Of a DNA stretch of 54,168 nt, positions 1-9,717 are shown one piece after another (positions within the stretch are counted from its first letter, which is position 1; every line of letters starts with the position of its first letter). The notes below the pieces were generated by a model. It saw nothing but the letters and a program-made list of their open reading frames with translations, was not told the DNA's origin and did no database searches. Source of the stretch: Flavobacteriaceae bacterium (GTDB lineage Bacteria; Bacteroidota; Bacteroidia; Flavobacteriales; Weeksellaceae). Position numbers and translations under genes: made by a program. Location: the NCBI GenBank assembly GCA_031276535.1, contig JAISMV010000148.1:1-54168 (forward strand), read 5' to 3'.

Positions 1-114
1 CGTCTTTTTCACTTTTTCTTCTTGATTTAGCCCGCTAAATCTTCAAATAAAAAGCAAAAAATCCATCTCTAAAATAGCATTAAAAAATAATCGCAATAAA
101 ATTTAAACAGGCTC
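1..114. mobile_element. Right part of a 191-bp MITE-like element, truncated by window start
   Basis: Collinear without gaps with 47451-47564 (3 mismatches seen by eye); ends in aataaaatttaaacaggctc, the inverted repeat of gagcctgtttaaattttatt. Confidence 0.85.
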
Positions 115-177
115 TTAAATTTGGCTGGAATTTTGATGTTTAAGAACTATCATACAATAACATATAAATAAAAACTT

Positions 178-471
178 ATGAGTAATTACAAATTGGTTGA
201 TAATGCGGAAAAACATCAATACGAGTTCCACATAGAAGGATTTACGCCTAAAATAGAATACATAAAAGTAAGAGATGAAATTTATTTACCCCATACGGAA
301 GTTCCTCGGGAATTGGAGGGAAGAGGCATAGCTTCCGATCTGGTAGAGCAGGTACTGAAAGATATAGAAGAAAAAGAATTGAAGGTGATTCCTTTATGTC
401 CTTTTGTTGCCGGATATATTCAAAAACATCCTGATTGGAAGCGATTAGTAAAAAAAGGAATTAATATTTAA
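178..471 (+). CDS. GNAT-like N-acetyltransferase, YjdJ family
   Basis: 97 aa; HTEVPRELEGRGIASDLVEQVL and CPFVAGYIQKHPDW are typical of the small YjdJ-type acetyltransferase; next to a YjdI-like gene. Confidence 0.8.
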   Translation: MSNYKLVDNAEKHQYEFHIEGFTPKIEYIKVRDEIYLPHTEVPRELEGRGIASDLVEQVLKDIEEKELKVIPLCPFVAGYIQKHPDWKRLVKKGINI

Positions 472-484
472 AAATTAACCTATC

Positions 485-715
485 ATGAGTATAAAAAAAG
501 AATATTCAAATGGAGAATTAACAATTATCTGGCAACCGGAGATCTGTGAACACTCGGGGATATGTGTGCGCACCTTGCCTCAGGTATACAACCCTAAGGA
601 AAAACCCTGGATTAAGATAGAAAATGCAACTACCGAAGAATTAATTGCACAAATAAAAAAATGTCCTTCAGAAGCATTGAGCTATAGAATGAATGGCAAA
701 GCCGGATTTAAATAA
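485..715 (+). CDS. YjdI-like (4Fe-4S) mono-cluster domain protein
   Basis: 76 aa; EICEHSGICVRTLPQVYNPKEKPWI...CPSEALSY pattern. Confidence 0.8.
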   Translation: MSIKKEYSNGELTIIWQPEICEHSGICVRTLPQVYNPKEKPWIKIENATTEELIAQIKKCPSEALSYRMNGKAGFK

Positions 716-816
716 ATCTAATATAAGTGCTTGATTATGTATTCTTTCTAATTTACATTCAGTTGTTAGAAGAAGGCATTAAGGGTGTTCCACATATGTT
801 GAGGATGAAAACATTA

Positions 817-857
817 GAGCCTGTTTAAATTTTATTTAATAAAATTTAAACAGGCTC
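817..857. repeat. 41-bp perfect palindrome made of two fused MITE terminal inverted repeats
   Basis: gagcctgtttaaattttatt-t-aataaaatttaaacaggctc, flanked by TA on both sides. Confidence 0.9.
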
Positions 858-979
858 TAAGGGTTTACAAAAAAGAAAACCTACAAGATTAATTTTTTTC
901 AAACTAAAAAATGATTTATTTTTATAGCCTGATTATTTCAGATATTTCTGATCCTTTGGAAATTTAATACTATTTAAAT

Positions 980-1912
980 ATGAAACTTACCATTCTGGGT
1001 TTTAACTCGGCAATACCTACCACACGTTCCAACTCAACCTCTCAGTTGCTGGTCGCCCGCAACAAATATTTCCTTATAGATTGCGGAGAAGGAACCCAAA
1101 TTCAGTTGAGAAAAGCTCATGCCAAGTTTTCAAGAATCAATCATATATTTATCTCTCATTTACATGGAGATCATGTTTTCGGATTAGTAGGATTATTGTC
1201 TTCTTTCCGGTTATTAGGCAGAAAAGAGACTATGAATATTTATGGTCCGAAAGGAATAAAAGAGCTGATAGAAACTCAGCTGCGGTTAACGGAGAGTGTT
1301 AGCAATTTTAACCTGAACTTTACAGAATTATCGTCAAAAACAAGCGAACTGATTTATGAAGACGAGAAAATATGCGTGTGGACTATTCCGTTAAAACATC
1401 GGATATATACCAACGGATTTCTGTTTAAGGAAAAAACCCGGTCGAGGAGGCTTAACATGGATATAATTTCTCAATATCCGGAAATAGAAATATGTGATTA
1501 TCAGAACTTAAAATCGGGAAAAGATTTCGTTTGCGGAGATGGAAAAGTTTTAAAAAATGAATATCTGACACTTCCCCCCAAACATTCCTATAGTTATGCC
1601 TTTTGTTCAGACACCTCCTATAATCCGGATATTATTTCCATTATAAAAGAAGTAGACCTTCTATATCATGAAGCCACATTTCTGGACGATTTAAGAGAAT
1701 TAGCTCATAAAACAGGACATACAACAGCCTTGCAGGCAGCAGAAATAGCAAAGGAAGCAAAAGTAAAACATTTGATTTTAGGACATTTTTCCAACAGATA
1801 TACAGATATTTCCGTGTTTGAAAAAGAAGCGGAAACCGTTTTTCCTCACGTAATCTTACCTGAAGAATTTTTAGTCATTGATTTTAAAGATCTGGAAAAA
1901 CAAAACTTTTAA
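980..1912 (+). CDS. rnz: Ribonuclease Z
   Basis: 310 aa; metallo-beta-lactamase motif SHLHGDHVFGL, C-terminal HLILGHFSNRY. Confidence 0.93.
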   Translation: MKLTILGFNSAIPTTRSNSTSQLLVARNKYFLIDCGEGTQIQLRKAHAKFSRINHIFISHLHGDHVFGLVGLLSSFRLLGRKETMNIYGPKGIKELIETQLRLTESVSNFNLNFTELSSKTSELIYEDEKICVWTIPLKHRIYTNGFLFKEKTRSRRLNMDIISQYPEIEICDYQNLKSGKDFVCGDGKVLKNEYLTLPPKHSYSYAFCSDTSYNPDIISIIKEVDLLYHEATFLDDLRELAHKTGHTTALQAAEIAKEAKVKHLILGHFSNRYTDISVFEKEAETVFPHVILPEEFLVIDFKDLEKQNF

Positions 1913-2019
1913 AGCAGTTTTTGCTTTTCCCGGAACTGTTTTCAACTATTCCTGAATTATTTTGATGCTCAATGTATTATACGCTTGAAAGAATATTTAT
2001 TACAGATAAATAAATTTCC

Positions 2020-2445
2020 TTAATCCCTGTTTTTCATCAACATTTCTATTACCACTTTATCAACCGGGAGGGGAATTTTTTCCACGTTCAATTCTTCCAA
2101 AGGAATCCAAAGGATTTCGGCTATTCCCTCATCTATGATTTTTAAGGTTGAAAGATCTTCGCACTCTACCTTATAATAGATTGAGAGCAGCTGGCTATCC
2201 GGTGTCAATCTTGATCGAAGAAAAAAATCCTGTGTATAAAAATGCTCTTTTACTATCACTTTCAGGTTCAACTCTTCCATAAATTCCCGTTCCAAAGTTT
2301 GCTTTGTTCCCTCTCCCAATTCCAGACCTCCTCCGGGTAGTTTCAGTAATTGATTTCCTGCATACATTTCTTTCAGGAATAGCAATTTCTCTTCATGTAT
2401 CAGGAGTGCATACACCCGTACATTCATTCTTCTTATTTCTTCCAT
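2020..2445 (-). CDS. NUDIX hydrolase
   Basis: 141 aa; Nudix box GGGLELGEGTKQTLEREFMEEL. Confidence 0.88.
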   Translation of the reverse strand: MEEIRRMNVRVYALLIHEEKLLFLKEMYAGNQLLKLPGGGLELGEGTKQTLEREFMEELNLKVIVKEHFYTQDFFLRSRLTPDSQLLSIYYKVECEDLSTLKIIDEGIAEILWIPLEELNVEKIPLPVDKVVIEMLMKNRD

Positions 2446-3104
2446 GCATTTACCATTTCTCTTTTGCCTTTAGGTCCTTCCTTTTTTTCTACCTCAAAGC
2501 CGGCGCTCTGCATAGCTCTACGTGCGCTTCCTTTACTGGAGTAAGTAGTTAGTAAAGCTCCTGTTGACATTGTGTTATATACTTGTTTAAATATTTCCTC
2601 CTCCCAGAATTCAGGTTGTACTCTGGCTCCAAAGGCATCATAATATACCAGATCTACATCTGAGATCTGAAGGTTCTTTAATTCGAAAAAGTCTGTTTTA
2701 TATTTTGTCAGCTGAAAATTTTTGTTGATTTCCACCGGCTTGTCCCATTCCGCTTCGTGTAATGAAAGATAGTGCGCCTTCGATTCGTTTTCATCAAATA
2801 ATTCCCAATATTGCAGTTCTTCCCATTCTTCCCGGCTGACGGGATATTTTTCCAGCGTATGATACTTTATCTTTATATCTTTTTCCAAGGCTTTATTCAG
2901 CGTTAAAAAGGCATTTAATCCTGTTCCGAACCCCATTTCCAAAACAGTGATTTCAGGGAAATCCATATTGTTTAATCCATGGTTGATAAATACATGGAAA
3001 GCTTCCTGTAATATTCCGTGCTGCGAATGGTAACATTCATTCCATTCAGGGATCTGTATGGTTTTGGTTCCTTCCGAGGTAGCTATGATGTGTCTTTTTA
3101 ACAT
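2433..3104 (-). CDS. mnmD: tRNA (mnm5s2U34)-methyltransferase MnmD (MnmC-like methyltransferase domain)
   Basis: 223 aa; VLEMGFGTGLNAFLT, DLVYYDAFGARVQPEFW, LLTTYSSKGSARRAMQSAGFEV. Confidence 0.85.
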   Translation of the reverse strand: MLKRHIIATSEGTKTIQIPEWNECYHSQHGILQEAFHVFINHGLNNMDFPEITVLEMGFGTGLNAFLTLNKALEKDIKIKYHTLEKYPVSREEWEELQYWELFDENESKAHYLSLHEAEWDKPVEINKNFQLTKYKTDFFELKNLQISDVDLVYYDAFGARVQPEFWEEEIFKQVYNTMSTGALLTTYSSKGSARRAMQSAGFEVEKKEGPKGKREMVNAWKK

Positions 3105-3202
3105 GAAGTTTGATTATCAACTTCAAAATTACAATAGTTTTTTCATGATTGAGATGAATTATTTAGTAATTTTGGAAAGCTAAACACCAATTATAATAAC
3201 TG

Positions 3203-4276
3203 ATGAGAATAAATAAAATACAACATTCCAGATTAAGTACGGTAGATCCTAATAATTCCGCTTTTGGAGCTAATATTTCCGACCACATGCTGCTATGTGA
3301 ATATGAAAACGGTAAATGGGGAGAGCCGGTTATTGTGCCTTACGGTCCTATGAACTATTCCCCCGCTTTAATGTCCATTCATTACGGACAGGCTATTTTT
3401 GAGGGAATGAAAGCATATAAGGATCAGAATGATGAAGTGTTTTTATTCAGACCGGAAAGAAACTTTGAACGATTTAATAAGTCGGCGGAACGAATGGCTA
3501 TGCCTCAAATTTCCGCGGAAATATTTCTGGACGGTTTATACGCGCTTATTGACCTAGATCGGGGATGGGTTCCCACAAAACCCGGAATATCCCTTTATAT
3601 AAGACCTACTATGTATGCTTCGGAAGAAATGTTTTCGGCAAGAATATCCAATAAATATACTTTTGCCATCATGACTTCTCCTGCAGGCGCTTATTATGAT
3701 AAACCTCTGAAAATAAAAATTGAAGATTATTATACCCGTGCGGTTGACGGTGGAGCAGGTTTTACCAAATGTGCCGGAAATTACGGTGCTTCTTTTTATC
3801 CTACCCTGTTGGCAAATAAGGCAGGATTCGATCAGGTGATCTGGACTGACAGTAAAGAACATAAATATTTTGAGGAATCCGGAACGATGAATGTAATGGT
3901 CAGAATCGGAGATACGCTCTATACCCCTCCTACTTCTACGACTATCTTAAACGGAGTTACCCGTGATAGCTTGATCAATGTCGCTAAATATCATAATATT
4001 GAGGTTAAGGAGGAAAGAATTTCCGTAGACGATGTAGTAAAGGCTTATAAAGACGGAACTTTGAAAGAAGTTTTTGGTTGCGGCACAGCTGTGGTTGTTA
4101 ACCGATATTCTCATGTGGGATATAAAGATGAGATCCTAGAGCTCCCTCAACTATCTGACGAAGAGAGTTATGCTGCATTTTTGAAAAAACAGCTGGTAGG
4201 AATTCAAACGAATCAGTTGGAAGACCCTTTCGGATGGAGAGTAAAGGTAGAAAAACATCAGGTGGAAATCATCTGA
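3203..4276 (+). CDS. ilvE: Branched-chain amino acid aminotransferase
   Basis: 357 aa; class IV aminotransferase motifs QAIFEGMKAYK, KCAGNYGASF, EVFGCGTAVVV. Confidence 0.93.
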   Translation: MRINKIQHSRLSTVDPNNSAFGANISDHMLLCEYENGKWGEPVIVPYGPMNYSPALMSIHYGQAIFEGMKAYKDQNDEVFLFRPERNFERFNKSAERMAMPQISAEIFLDGLYALIDLDRGWVPTKPGISLYIRPTMYASEEMFSARISNKYTFAIMTSPAGAYYDKPLKIKIEDYYTRAVDGGAGFTKCAGNYGASFYPTLLANKAGFDQVIWTDSKEHKYFEESGTMNVMVRIGDTLYTPPTSTTILNGVTRDSLINVAKYHNIEVKEERISVDDVVKAYKDGTLKEVFGCGTAVVVNRYSHVGYKDEILELPQLSDEESYAAFLKKQLVGIQTNQLEDPFGWRVKVEKHQVEII

Positions 4277-4354
4277 TTTATAGGAATGAAATTGTCTGAA
4301 AAGTAGAATCAACTTTTCGGAATTCATCTCGAATATAGAAAAAAGCATAAAAAA

Positions 4355-4383
4355 GAGGGTGTTTCGACTTTTGGGACACCCTC
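4355..4383. terminator. Intrinsic terminator-like hairpin downstream of ilvE
   Basis: gagggtgt...acaccctc stem followed by T-rich tract. Confidence 0.6.
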
Positions 4384-4590
4384 ATAATTTTTACATAGTA
4401 TAGGATACGAGATAAATTTTCATAATTTAGTTTTTTAATCCCCATAGAGGATGATCCATTTATATATTTGATATTTAACCTTTTAAATTCATAAACAGTT
4501 TTCTTGCCCATGCTCATATTCTTTTCATTTCTTAATCCGGATTCAGGGTATTTTAAATTTTAATTAAATTCGCATGAAAAACAAGATATA

Positions 4591-5826
4591 ATGGAATTGA
4601 AAGTATCCGCATCGCATTTAATGGAACTGGAGAATAAGTACGGAGCTCATAATTATCATCCCCTGCCGGTAGTTCTGGAAAAAGGAGAAGGTGTTTTTGT
4701 GTGGGATGTGGAAGGAAAAAAATATTACGATTTTTTATCCGCCTATTCTGCGGTAAATCAAGGTCATTGCCATCCTAAGATTATAAACACATTAATACAA
4801 CAAGCTCAAAAATTAACGCTCACTTCCCGCGCTTTCTATAACAGTAACTTAGGAATATATGAAGAATTTATCACTCAATATTTCGGGTATGAGAAAATAC
4901 TTCCCATGAATACGGGGGCAGAGGCAGTGGAAACAGCACTGAAACTTTGCCGTAAATGGGGGTACGAGAAAAAGGGATTACCGGAAAATCAAGCTCAGAT
5001 CGTAGTCTGCGAAGGCAATTTCCACGGAAGAACCACTACAATAGTTTCTTTTTCCGTAGATAGTGATGCGTATACAAATTACGGACCTTTCACTCCCGGA
5101 TTCATCAAGATTCCCTACAACAACGTACAAGCTTTGAAAGAAGTGTTAGACGAAAACCCCAACATTGCCGGATTTCTGGTAGAACCCATACAGGGTGAGG
5201 CAGGGGCTTATGTACCTGATGAGGGATACCTGAAAACCTGTTATGATCTATGTAAAGCCCGGAATGTACTTTTCATAGCAGATGAAGTGCAAACAGGAAT
5301 TGCCCGCACCGGAAAGCTGCTGGCTTGTGATTATGAAGGGATACATCCGGATATTCTAATTCTAGGCAAAGCTCTATCAGGAGGAGCTTATCCGGTTTCT
5401 GCCGTGCTTTCCGATGCGGAGATCATGAATGTCATTAAACCGGGACAACATGGTTCTACCTTTGGGGGGAACCCTCTGGCTGCGGCAATTGCCGTTTCTG
5501 CTCTGGAGGTAGTAAACGAAGAAGAACTGGCTGAGAAAGCATATCAACTGGGAATTGTCTTTAGAGAAGAACTTTCCGGATTTTGTAAAACCTCTAAAGT
5601 AGCGGAATATGTACGTGGAAAAGGATTGCTGAATGCTTTGGTTATTAATAATTCTTCTTACAAAGACCTGGCCTGGGAGATTTGTTTAAAACTAAAAGAT
5701 AACGGATTGCTGGCAAAACCTACCCATACCAATATTATCCGGTTTGCTCCGCCCTTGGTAATTACCGAAGTCCAACTGAGAGAATGTCTGGAAATAATTA
5801 AAACAACCATTCAAAACTTTGAGTAA
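4591..5826 (+). CDS. rocD: Ornithine--oxo-acid transaminase
   Basis: 411 aa; class III aminotransferase motifs [45 protein letters not shown]. Confidence 0.9.
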   Translation: MELKVSASHLMELENKYGAHNYHPLPVVLEKGEGVFVWDVEGKKYYDFLSAYSAVNQGHCHPKIINTLIQQAQKLTLTSRAFYNSNLGIYEEFITQYFGYEKILPMNTGAEAVETALKLCRKWGYEKKGLPENQAQIVVCEGNFHGRTTTIVSFSVDSDAYTNYGPFTPGFIKIPYNNVQALKEVLDENPNIAGFLVEPIQGEAGAYVPDEGYLKTCYDLCKARNVLFIADEVQTGIARTGKLLACDYEGIHPDILILGKALSGGAYPVSAVLSDAEIMNVIKPGQHGSTFGGNPLAAAIAVSALEVVNEEELAEKAYQLGIVFREELSGFCKTSKVAEYVRGKGLLNALVINNSSYKDLAWEICLKLKDNGLLAKPTHTNIIRFAPPLVITEVQLRECLEIIKTTIQNFE

Positions 5827-5832
5827 ACATAA

Positions 5833-6159
5833 ATGAGTCTGAAAGATATACAGAAACAAGTCGATGACTGGATAAAAGAATACGGCGTGCGATACTTCGA
5901 TGAACTTACCAATATGGCTCAGTTAACGGAAGAAGTGGGAGAAGTCGCCCGGATCATTGCCCGCAGATATGGGGAACAATCAGAAAAAGAATCTGATAAA
6001 AACAAAGATCTGGGGGGAGAATTGGCAGATGTTATTTTCGTAATTACCTGTTTGGCAAATCAGACGGGAATAGATCTGGAACAAGCTTTCCAAAAGCGAA
6101 TAGAGGCTAAAACCGACAGAGATAAAGAACGACATAAAAACAACAAAAAGCTGAAATGA
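5833..6159 (+). CDS. MazG-like nucleotide pyrophosphohydrolase
   Basis: 108 aa; LTEEVGEVARIIAR...LGGELADVIFVITCLANQTGID. Confidence 0.88.
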   Translation: MSLKDIQKQVDDWIKEYGVRYFDELTNMAQLTEEVGEVARIIARRYGEQSEKESDKNKDLGGELADVIFVITCLANQTGIDLEQAFQKRIEAKTDRDKERHKNNKKLK

Positions 6160-7349
6160 AAGAAATATCCGTTACTCTTTCGGGGTCTAAAAGTATTACC
6201 AATCGTTTATTGGTTTTGAATGCTTTATTTCATAATTCTCTTACATTAAAAAACCTCTCCCAAAGTCAGGATTCTCGGCTGATGCAAAGGGCGTTGTTTT
6301 CTGCGGAGGAATTAATCGACATACACCATGCGGGGACAGCCATGCGTTTTTTAACCGCTTTTTATTCCATACAAGACGGAAAAAAAACTGTTCTGACCGG
6401 TTCTCATCGCATGAAAGAACGTCCTGTTGAAATTCTGGTAAACTCATTGAGAAATTTGGGCGCTCATATTTCTTATCTCGAAAATGAAGGGTTTCCCCCT
6501 TTGGAAATAAACGGAAAAAAACTTTCGGGTAACTCCGTAAGTCTTTCCGCTGACGTCAGTAGTCAGTACATTACGGCTCTATGTTTAATCGGAAGTAAAC
6601 TGGAAAAAGGATTACGCATTTGTTTAGAAGGAAAAATCACCTCTTTTCCCTACGTTACTATGACTCTTCAAATCTTAAAGGATATAGGAATTTCGGCTTC
6701 TTTCGAAAAAAATACGATTACGATTCCCGCTGTTCCTGAAATTAAAAAACAAGAGTTCGTCATTGAAAGCGACTGGTCTTCCGCATCTTATCATTATTCG
6801 CTCTGCGCTTTAGGAAAAGATTTGAAAATACGGTTAAAATATTTATTTGAAAATTCCTTACAGGCAGATAAAAGAATTGTAGATATTTATCAAACGTATT
6901 TTGGAGTACACAGTTTGTTTACAAACGGAGAAGTGATCTTGTCTAAAAATAGAGATTTTACGTATCCTGATTTTATCGAATTGGATATGAACGATTGTCC
7001 TGATATTGCCCAAACGGTTGCCGTGACGGCTTTTGGACTAAAAATCCCCATAAAGATAACCGGATTGGAAACATTGAAAATTAAGGAAACCGACCGGTTA
7101 CAAGCTCTTAAAAATGAGATTGAAAAATGCGGCGGAAAAATAAAAATCACCGATAGCACATTGGAATCACAACCTTTTAAAAAGTTTATTGAAGGACAAA
7201 CCATTCAAACCTACAATGATCATCGCATGGCTATGAGTTTCACTCCCTTGAAGTTGTTATTTTCTTTGAATATAGATAATCCTGAAGTAGTTGAGAAATC
7301 TTATACGGAATTTTGGGAGGATATGAAATCGTATGGTATCCGAGAATAG
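6156..7349 (+). CDS. aroA: 3-phosphoshikimate 1-carboxyvinyltransferase (EPSP synthase)
   Basis: 397 aa; SGSKSITNRLLVLNAL, HAGTAMRFLTAF, LKIKETDRLQAL, YNDHRMAMSF; ATGA overlap with upstream gene. Confidence 0.9.
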   Translation: MKEISVTLSGSKSITNRLLVLNALFHNSLTLKNLSQSQDSRLMQRALFSAEELIDIHHAGTAMRFLTAFYSIQDGKKTVLTGSHRMKERPVEILVNSLRNLGAHISYLENEGFPPLEINGKKLSGNSVSLSADVSSQYITALCLIGSKLEKGLRICLEGKITSFPYVTMTLQILKDIGISASFEKNTITIPAVPEIKKQEFVIESDWSSASYHYSLCALGKDLKIRLKYLFENSLQADKRIVDIYQTYFGVHSLFTNGEVILSKNRDFTYPDFIELDMNDCPDIAQTVAVTAFGLKIPIKITGLETLKIKETDRLQALKNEIEKCGGKIKITDSTLESQPFKKFIEGQTIQTYNDHRMAMSFTPLKLLFSLNIDNPEVVEKSYTEFWEDMKSYGIRE

Positions 7350-7480
7350 TGGTTCTGTAATTTTTCGGTTTTTGCCGACAGGAGCTTATTGCTAACGGTT
7401 AGACAGGTTAAAAACAACAGGCCTTTCCGTAAAGCATGAATTGTTTTTCAGCTGCTTATGTGAAATCGGAAAATTTCATG

Positions 7481-7488
7481 TAAATTTG
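7481..7488 (+). promoter_or_regulatory. Candidate Bacteroidota -7 promoter element (TAnnTTTG)
   Basis: taaatttg about 20 bp upstream of the 7508 ATG; no convincing -33 element. Confidence 0.35.
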
Positions 7489-7507
7489 TCCTGATTGTAT
7501 ATACCTG

Positions 7508-8473
7508 ATGCTTTATAAAATATCTGTAATAGTACCCGTTTATAATGTAGAGTCTTATCTTCGGAAATGTTTGGATTCTCTTGTACAACAGACATTAAAG
7601 GAAATTGAGATAATTACGGTAAATGATGGTTCTACAGACAACTCTCAAGCAATTATAGATGAATACTCTGCTAAATATCCTCAGATAAAACCGATCATCA
7701 AAGACAATGGAGGTTTAAGTGATGCCCGAAACACCGGGATTTTGCACGCTGAGGGAGAATATGTGGCTTTTGTAGACAGCGATGATTGGGTGAAAAAGGA
7801 AATGATGGAAGAGATGTATGCGTTGGCAAAAAAACATTCTGCGGAAATAGTATTCTGTAATCTTCAGAATATAGATGAAACCGGCAGGGTTTTCAGACAT
7901 TTTCCGCAACTTCCGCAACTTCCGGAAAAAATAATGCTTAATGAGGATTTTACCGTTTTTGGAGAAATGGAATGTTTTGCCTGCAATAAAATATTTAAAA
8001 GAGAGCTTTTTGATACTATAAAATTTCCCAAAGGGCTGCATTTCGAAGACGTGGCTACAATTCCCCGGTTATTTTTAAAGGCAAATATCGTTGCGAAAAC
8101 TGATAAATATTTTTATCAATATTTTAAAAGAACCGGTTCCATTACCAGAAATTACACCTCAAAGGGGTCGGATATGTTTAAGGCAATTGAACTGGTAAAA
8201 AACGATTTCATTAAAAGTCCTTATAAAAAGTATATTCAGGATTGGGAAAAATTTGTCATATTTCAAGGAGTTTATTGTTTTCTGGCATATTATGCTTATG
8301 TAAAAAAAACGGATGTAAAAAAACAAATGTTTCAACAACTTAAATTTTTGACTGAATCGGAAGGCATAAGCAAAAGAAATATTTTGGAATATACCAGACA
8401 CAATAAGAACTATTTATTAAGTCTTACCATGAAAAAAATAGTCTATTATTTAATACAAATAATAAAAATATAA
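7508..8473 (+). CDS. Family 2 glycosyltransferase
   Basis: 321 aa; ISVIVPVYNVESYLRKCLDSLVQQTL, DGSTDNS, LSDARNTG, FVDSDDW. Confidence 0.92.
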   Translation: MLYKISVIVPVYNVESYLRKCLDSLVQQTLKEIEIITVNDGSTDNSQAIIDEYSAKYPQIKPIIKDNGGLSDARNTGILHAEGEYVAFVDSDDWVKKEMMEEMYALAKKHSAEIVFCNLQNIDETGRVFRHFPQLPQLPEKIMLNEDFTVFGEMECFACNKIFKRELFDTIKFPKGLHFEDVATIPRLFLKANIVAKTDKYFYQYFKRTGSITRNYTSKGSDMFKAIELVKNDFIKSPYKKYIQDWEKFVIFQGVYCFLAYYAYVKKTDVKKQMFQQLKFLTESEGISKRNILEYTRHNKNYLLSLTMKKIVYYLIQIIKI

Positions 8474-8474
8474 G

Positions 8475-9620
8475 ATGCTGCACCCTGTTTACTATATTAT
8501 AATGCTTGTTATTACCTTTTATAGTTATGTGGAATTTACCAGCAATGACAGTAACATTAAAGCAAGAATAAAAATTCCTTATATCCTGATAGTATTGGTA
8601 CTTATATTTATGGCAGGAATCAGAGTTGCACAGGGAGCGGATTTCTGGCCTTACTACAGGTTATACATGGGAATTAATAAATACGTAAGATGGAAAGATG
8701 CCTTTGATGCGGGAATAGAGCCTTTTTATGTAATAATATCTAAAGTATTGGGGTACTTCCGTATGCCTTTTTTTACTTTGCTGACAACGTTTGCAATTAT
8801 TTCGGTTTCTTTAAAAACCTCCACATATTTTAAGTACTCTCCTTATCCCATGCTGTCCCTGCTGTTTTTTTTCATGCCTTATTATTTCACGGGGGATTCC
8901 GGACATATAAGACAGACCGCATCGGTAGCCCTTTGTATATTTTCTTACCAATTTATAGAAAGAAGACAACTTTTTAAATTCTTATTATGCATATTTATAG
9001 GGTATTATTTCCATAAAACCGCTATAATTTTCATCCCTGCTTATTGGATAGCAAACATGTATATATCCACAAGAGGTTGTATAATTCTACTGATTATCTC
9101 CATTATCTTAGGGCCTTTTAAAATTTATTTATTGTTCGGAAGCTTATTTTCAAGCATGTCTTCAGATATTTTATCCGAAGCTGTTGGCGGCTATTACTCA
9201 TACCAAGGCATGGAAGGAGGGAATTTTTCCTTAAATGACATAGTGAAAATAATATTCCTGGCTATTATTTTATTTAATGATAATTATATTATCAATACTA
9301 CCAATGACAAGAACTACATGCCAATGCGAAATCTGGTTATATTCTTTTATTTCTTACACTACACTTTAAAAGGAAATATAATCTTTTCTTTAAGACTTCC
9401 TGCCGCATATAATGATTTTTCGATTATACTTATAGCCATGATCATAAAATATTCTCCCAAAAATATGAGTAGAATAATTTATTTTTATATAGTTATTTTT
9501 ATATACTTAATGAGTTGGAGATTTTGGCCTAATTCCGTAGCTTTAGGCTTTGATAAAATGTCTAATATATTCAACTCGGATACTAACTATTTTATTCCTT
9601 ATGAATTCGTTGATGAGTAA
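8475..9620 (+). CDS. EpsG-family membrane protein / putative polysaccharide polymerase
   Basis: 381 aa, many hydrophobic helices; ADFWPYYRLY, EPFYVIISKVL, IRQTASVALCIFSYQFIERRQLFKFLLCIFIGYYFHKTAIIFIP. Confidence 0.7.
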   Translation: MLHPVYYIIMLVITFYSYVEFTSNDSNIKARIKIPYILIVLVLIFMAGIRVAQGADFWPYYRLYMGINKYVRWKDAFDAGIEPFYVIISKVLGYFRMPFFTLLTTFAIISVSLKTSTYFKYSPYPMLSLLFFFMPYYFTGDSGHIRQTASVALCIFSYQFIERRQLFKFLLCIFIGYYFHKTAIIFIPAYWIANMYISTRGCIILLIISIILGPFKIYLLFGSLFSSMSSDILSEAVGGYYSYQGMEGGNFSLNDIVKIIFLAIILFNDNYIINTTNDKNYMPMRNLVIFFYFLHYTLKGNIIFSLRLPAAYNDFSIILIAMIIKYSPKNMSRIIYFYIVIFIYLMSWRFWPNSVALGFDKMSNIFNSDTNYFIPYEFVDE

Positions 9621-9717
9621 CAGAGCTGAAGCTTCTTTTACATAATGATATTTCCCACTATTGTTTCCTTTCAGGGCAATTTATTGTATTTTTACATTTT
9701 AAAAAACACAACTTTAA

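Noticed and set aside
7903-7924. Short tandem repeat cttccgcaacttccgcaacttccg in the GT2 gene
   Set aside because: Only two to three 9-bp units, in frame (PQLPQLPE); too short to argue for phase variation
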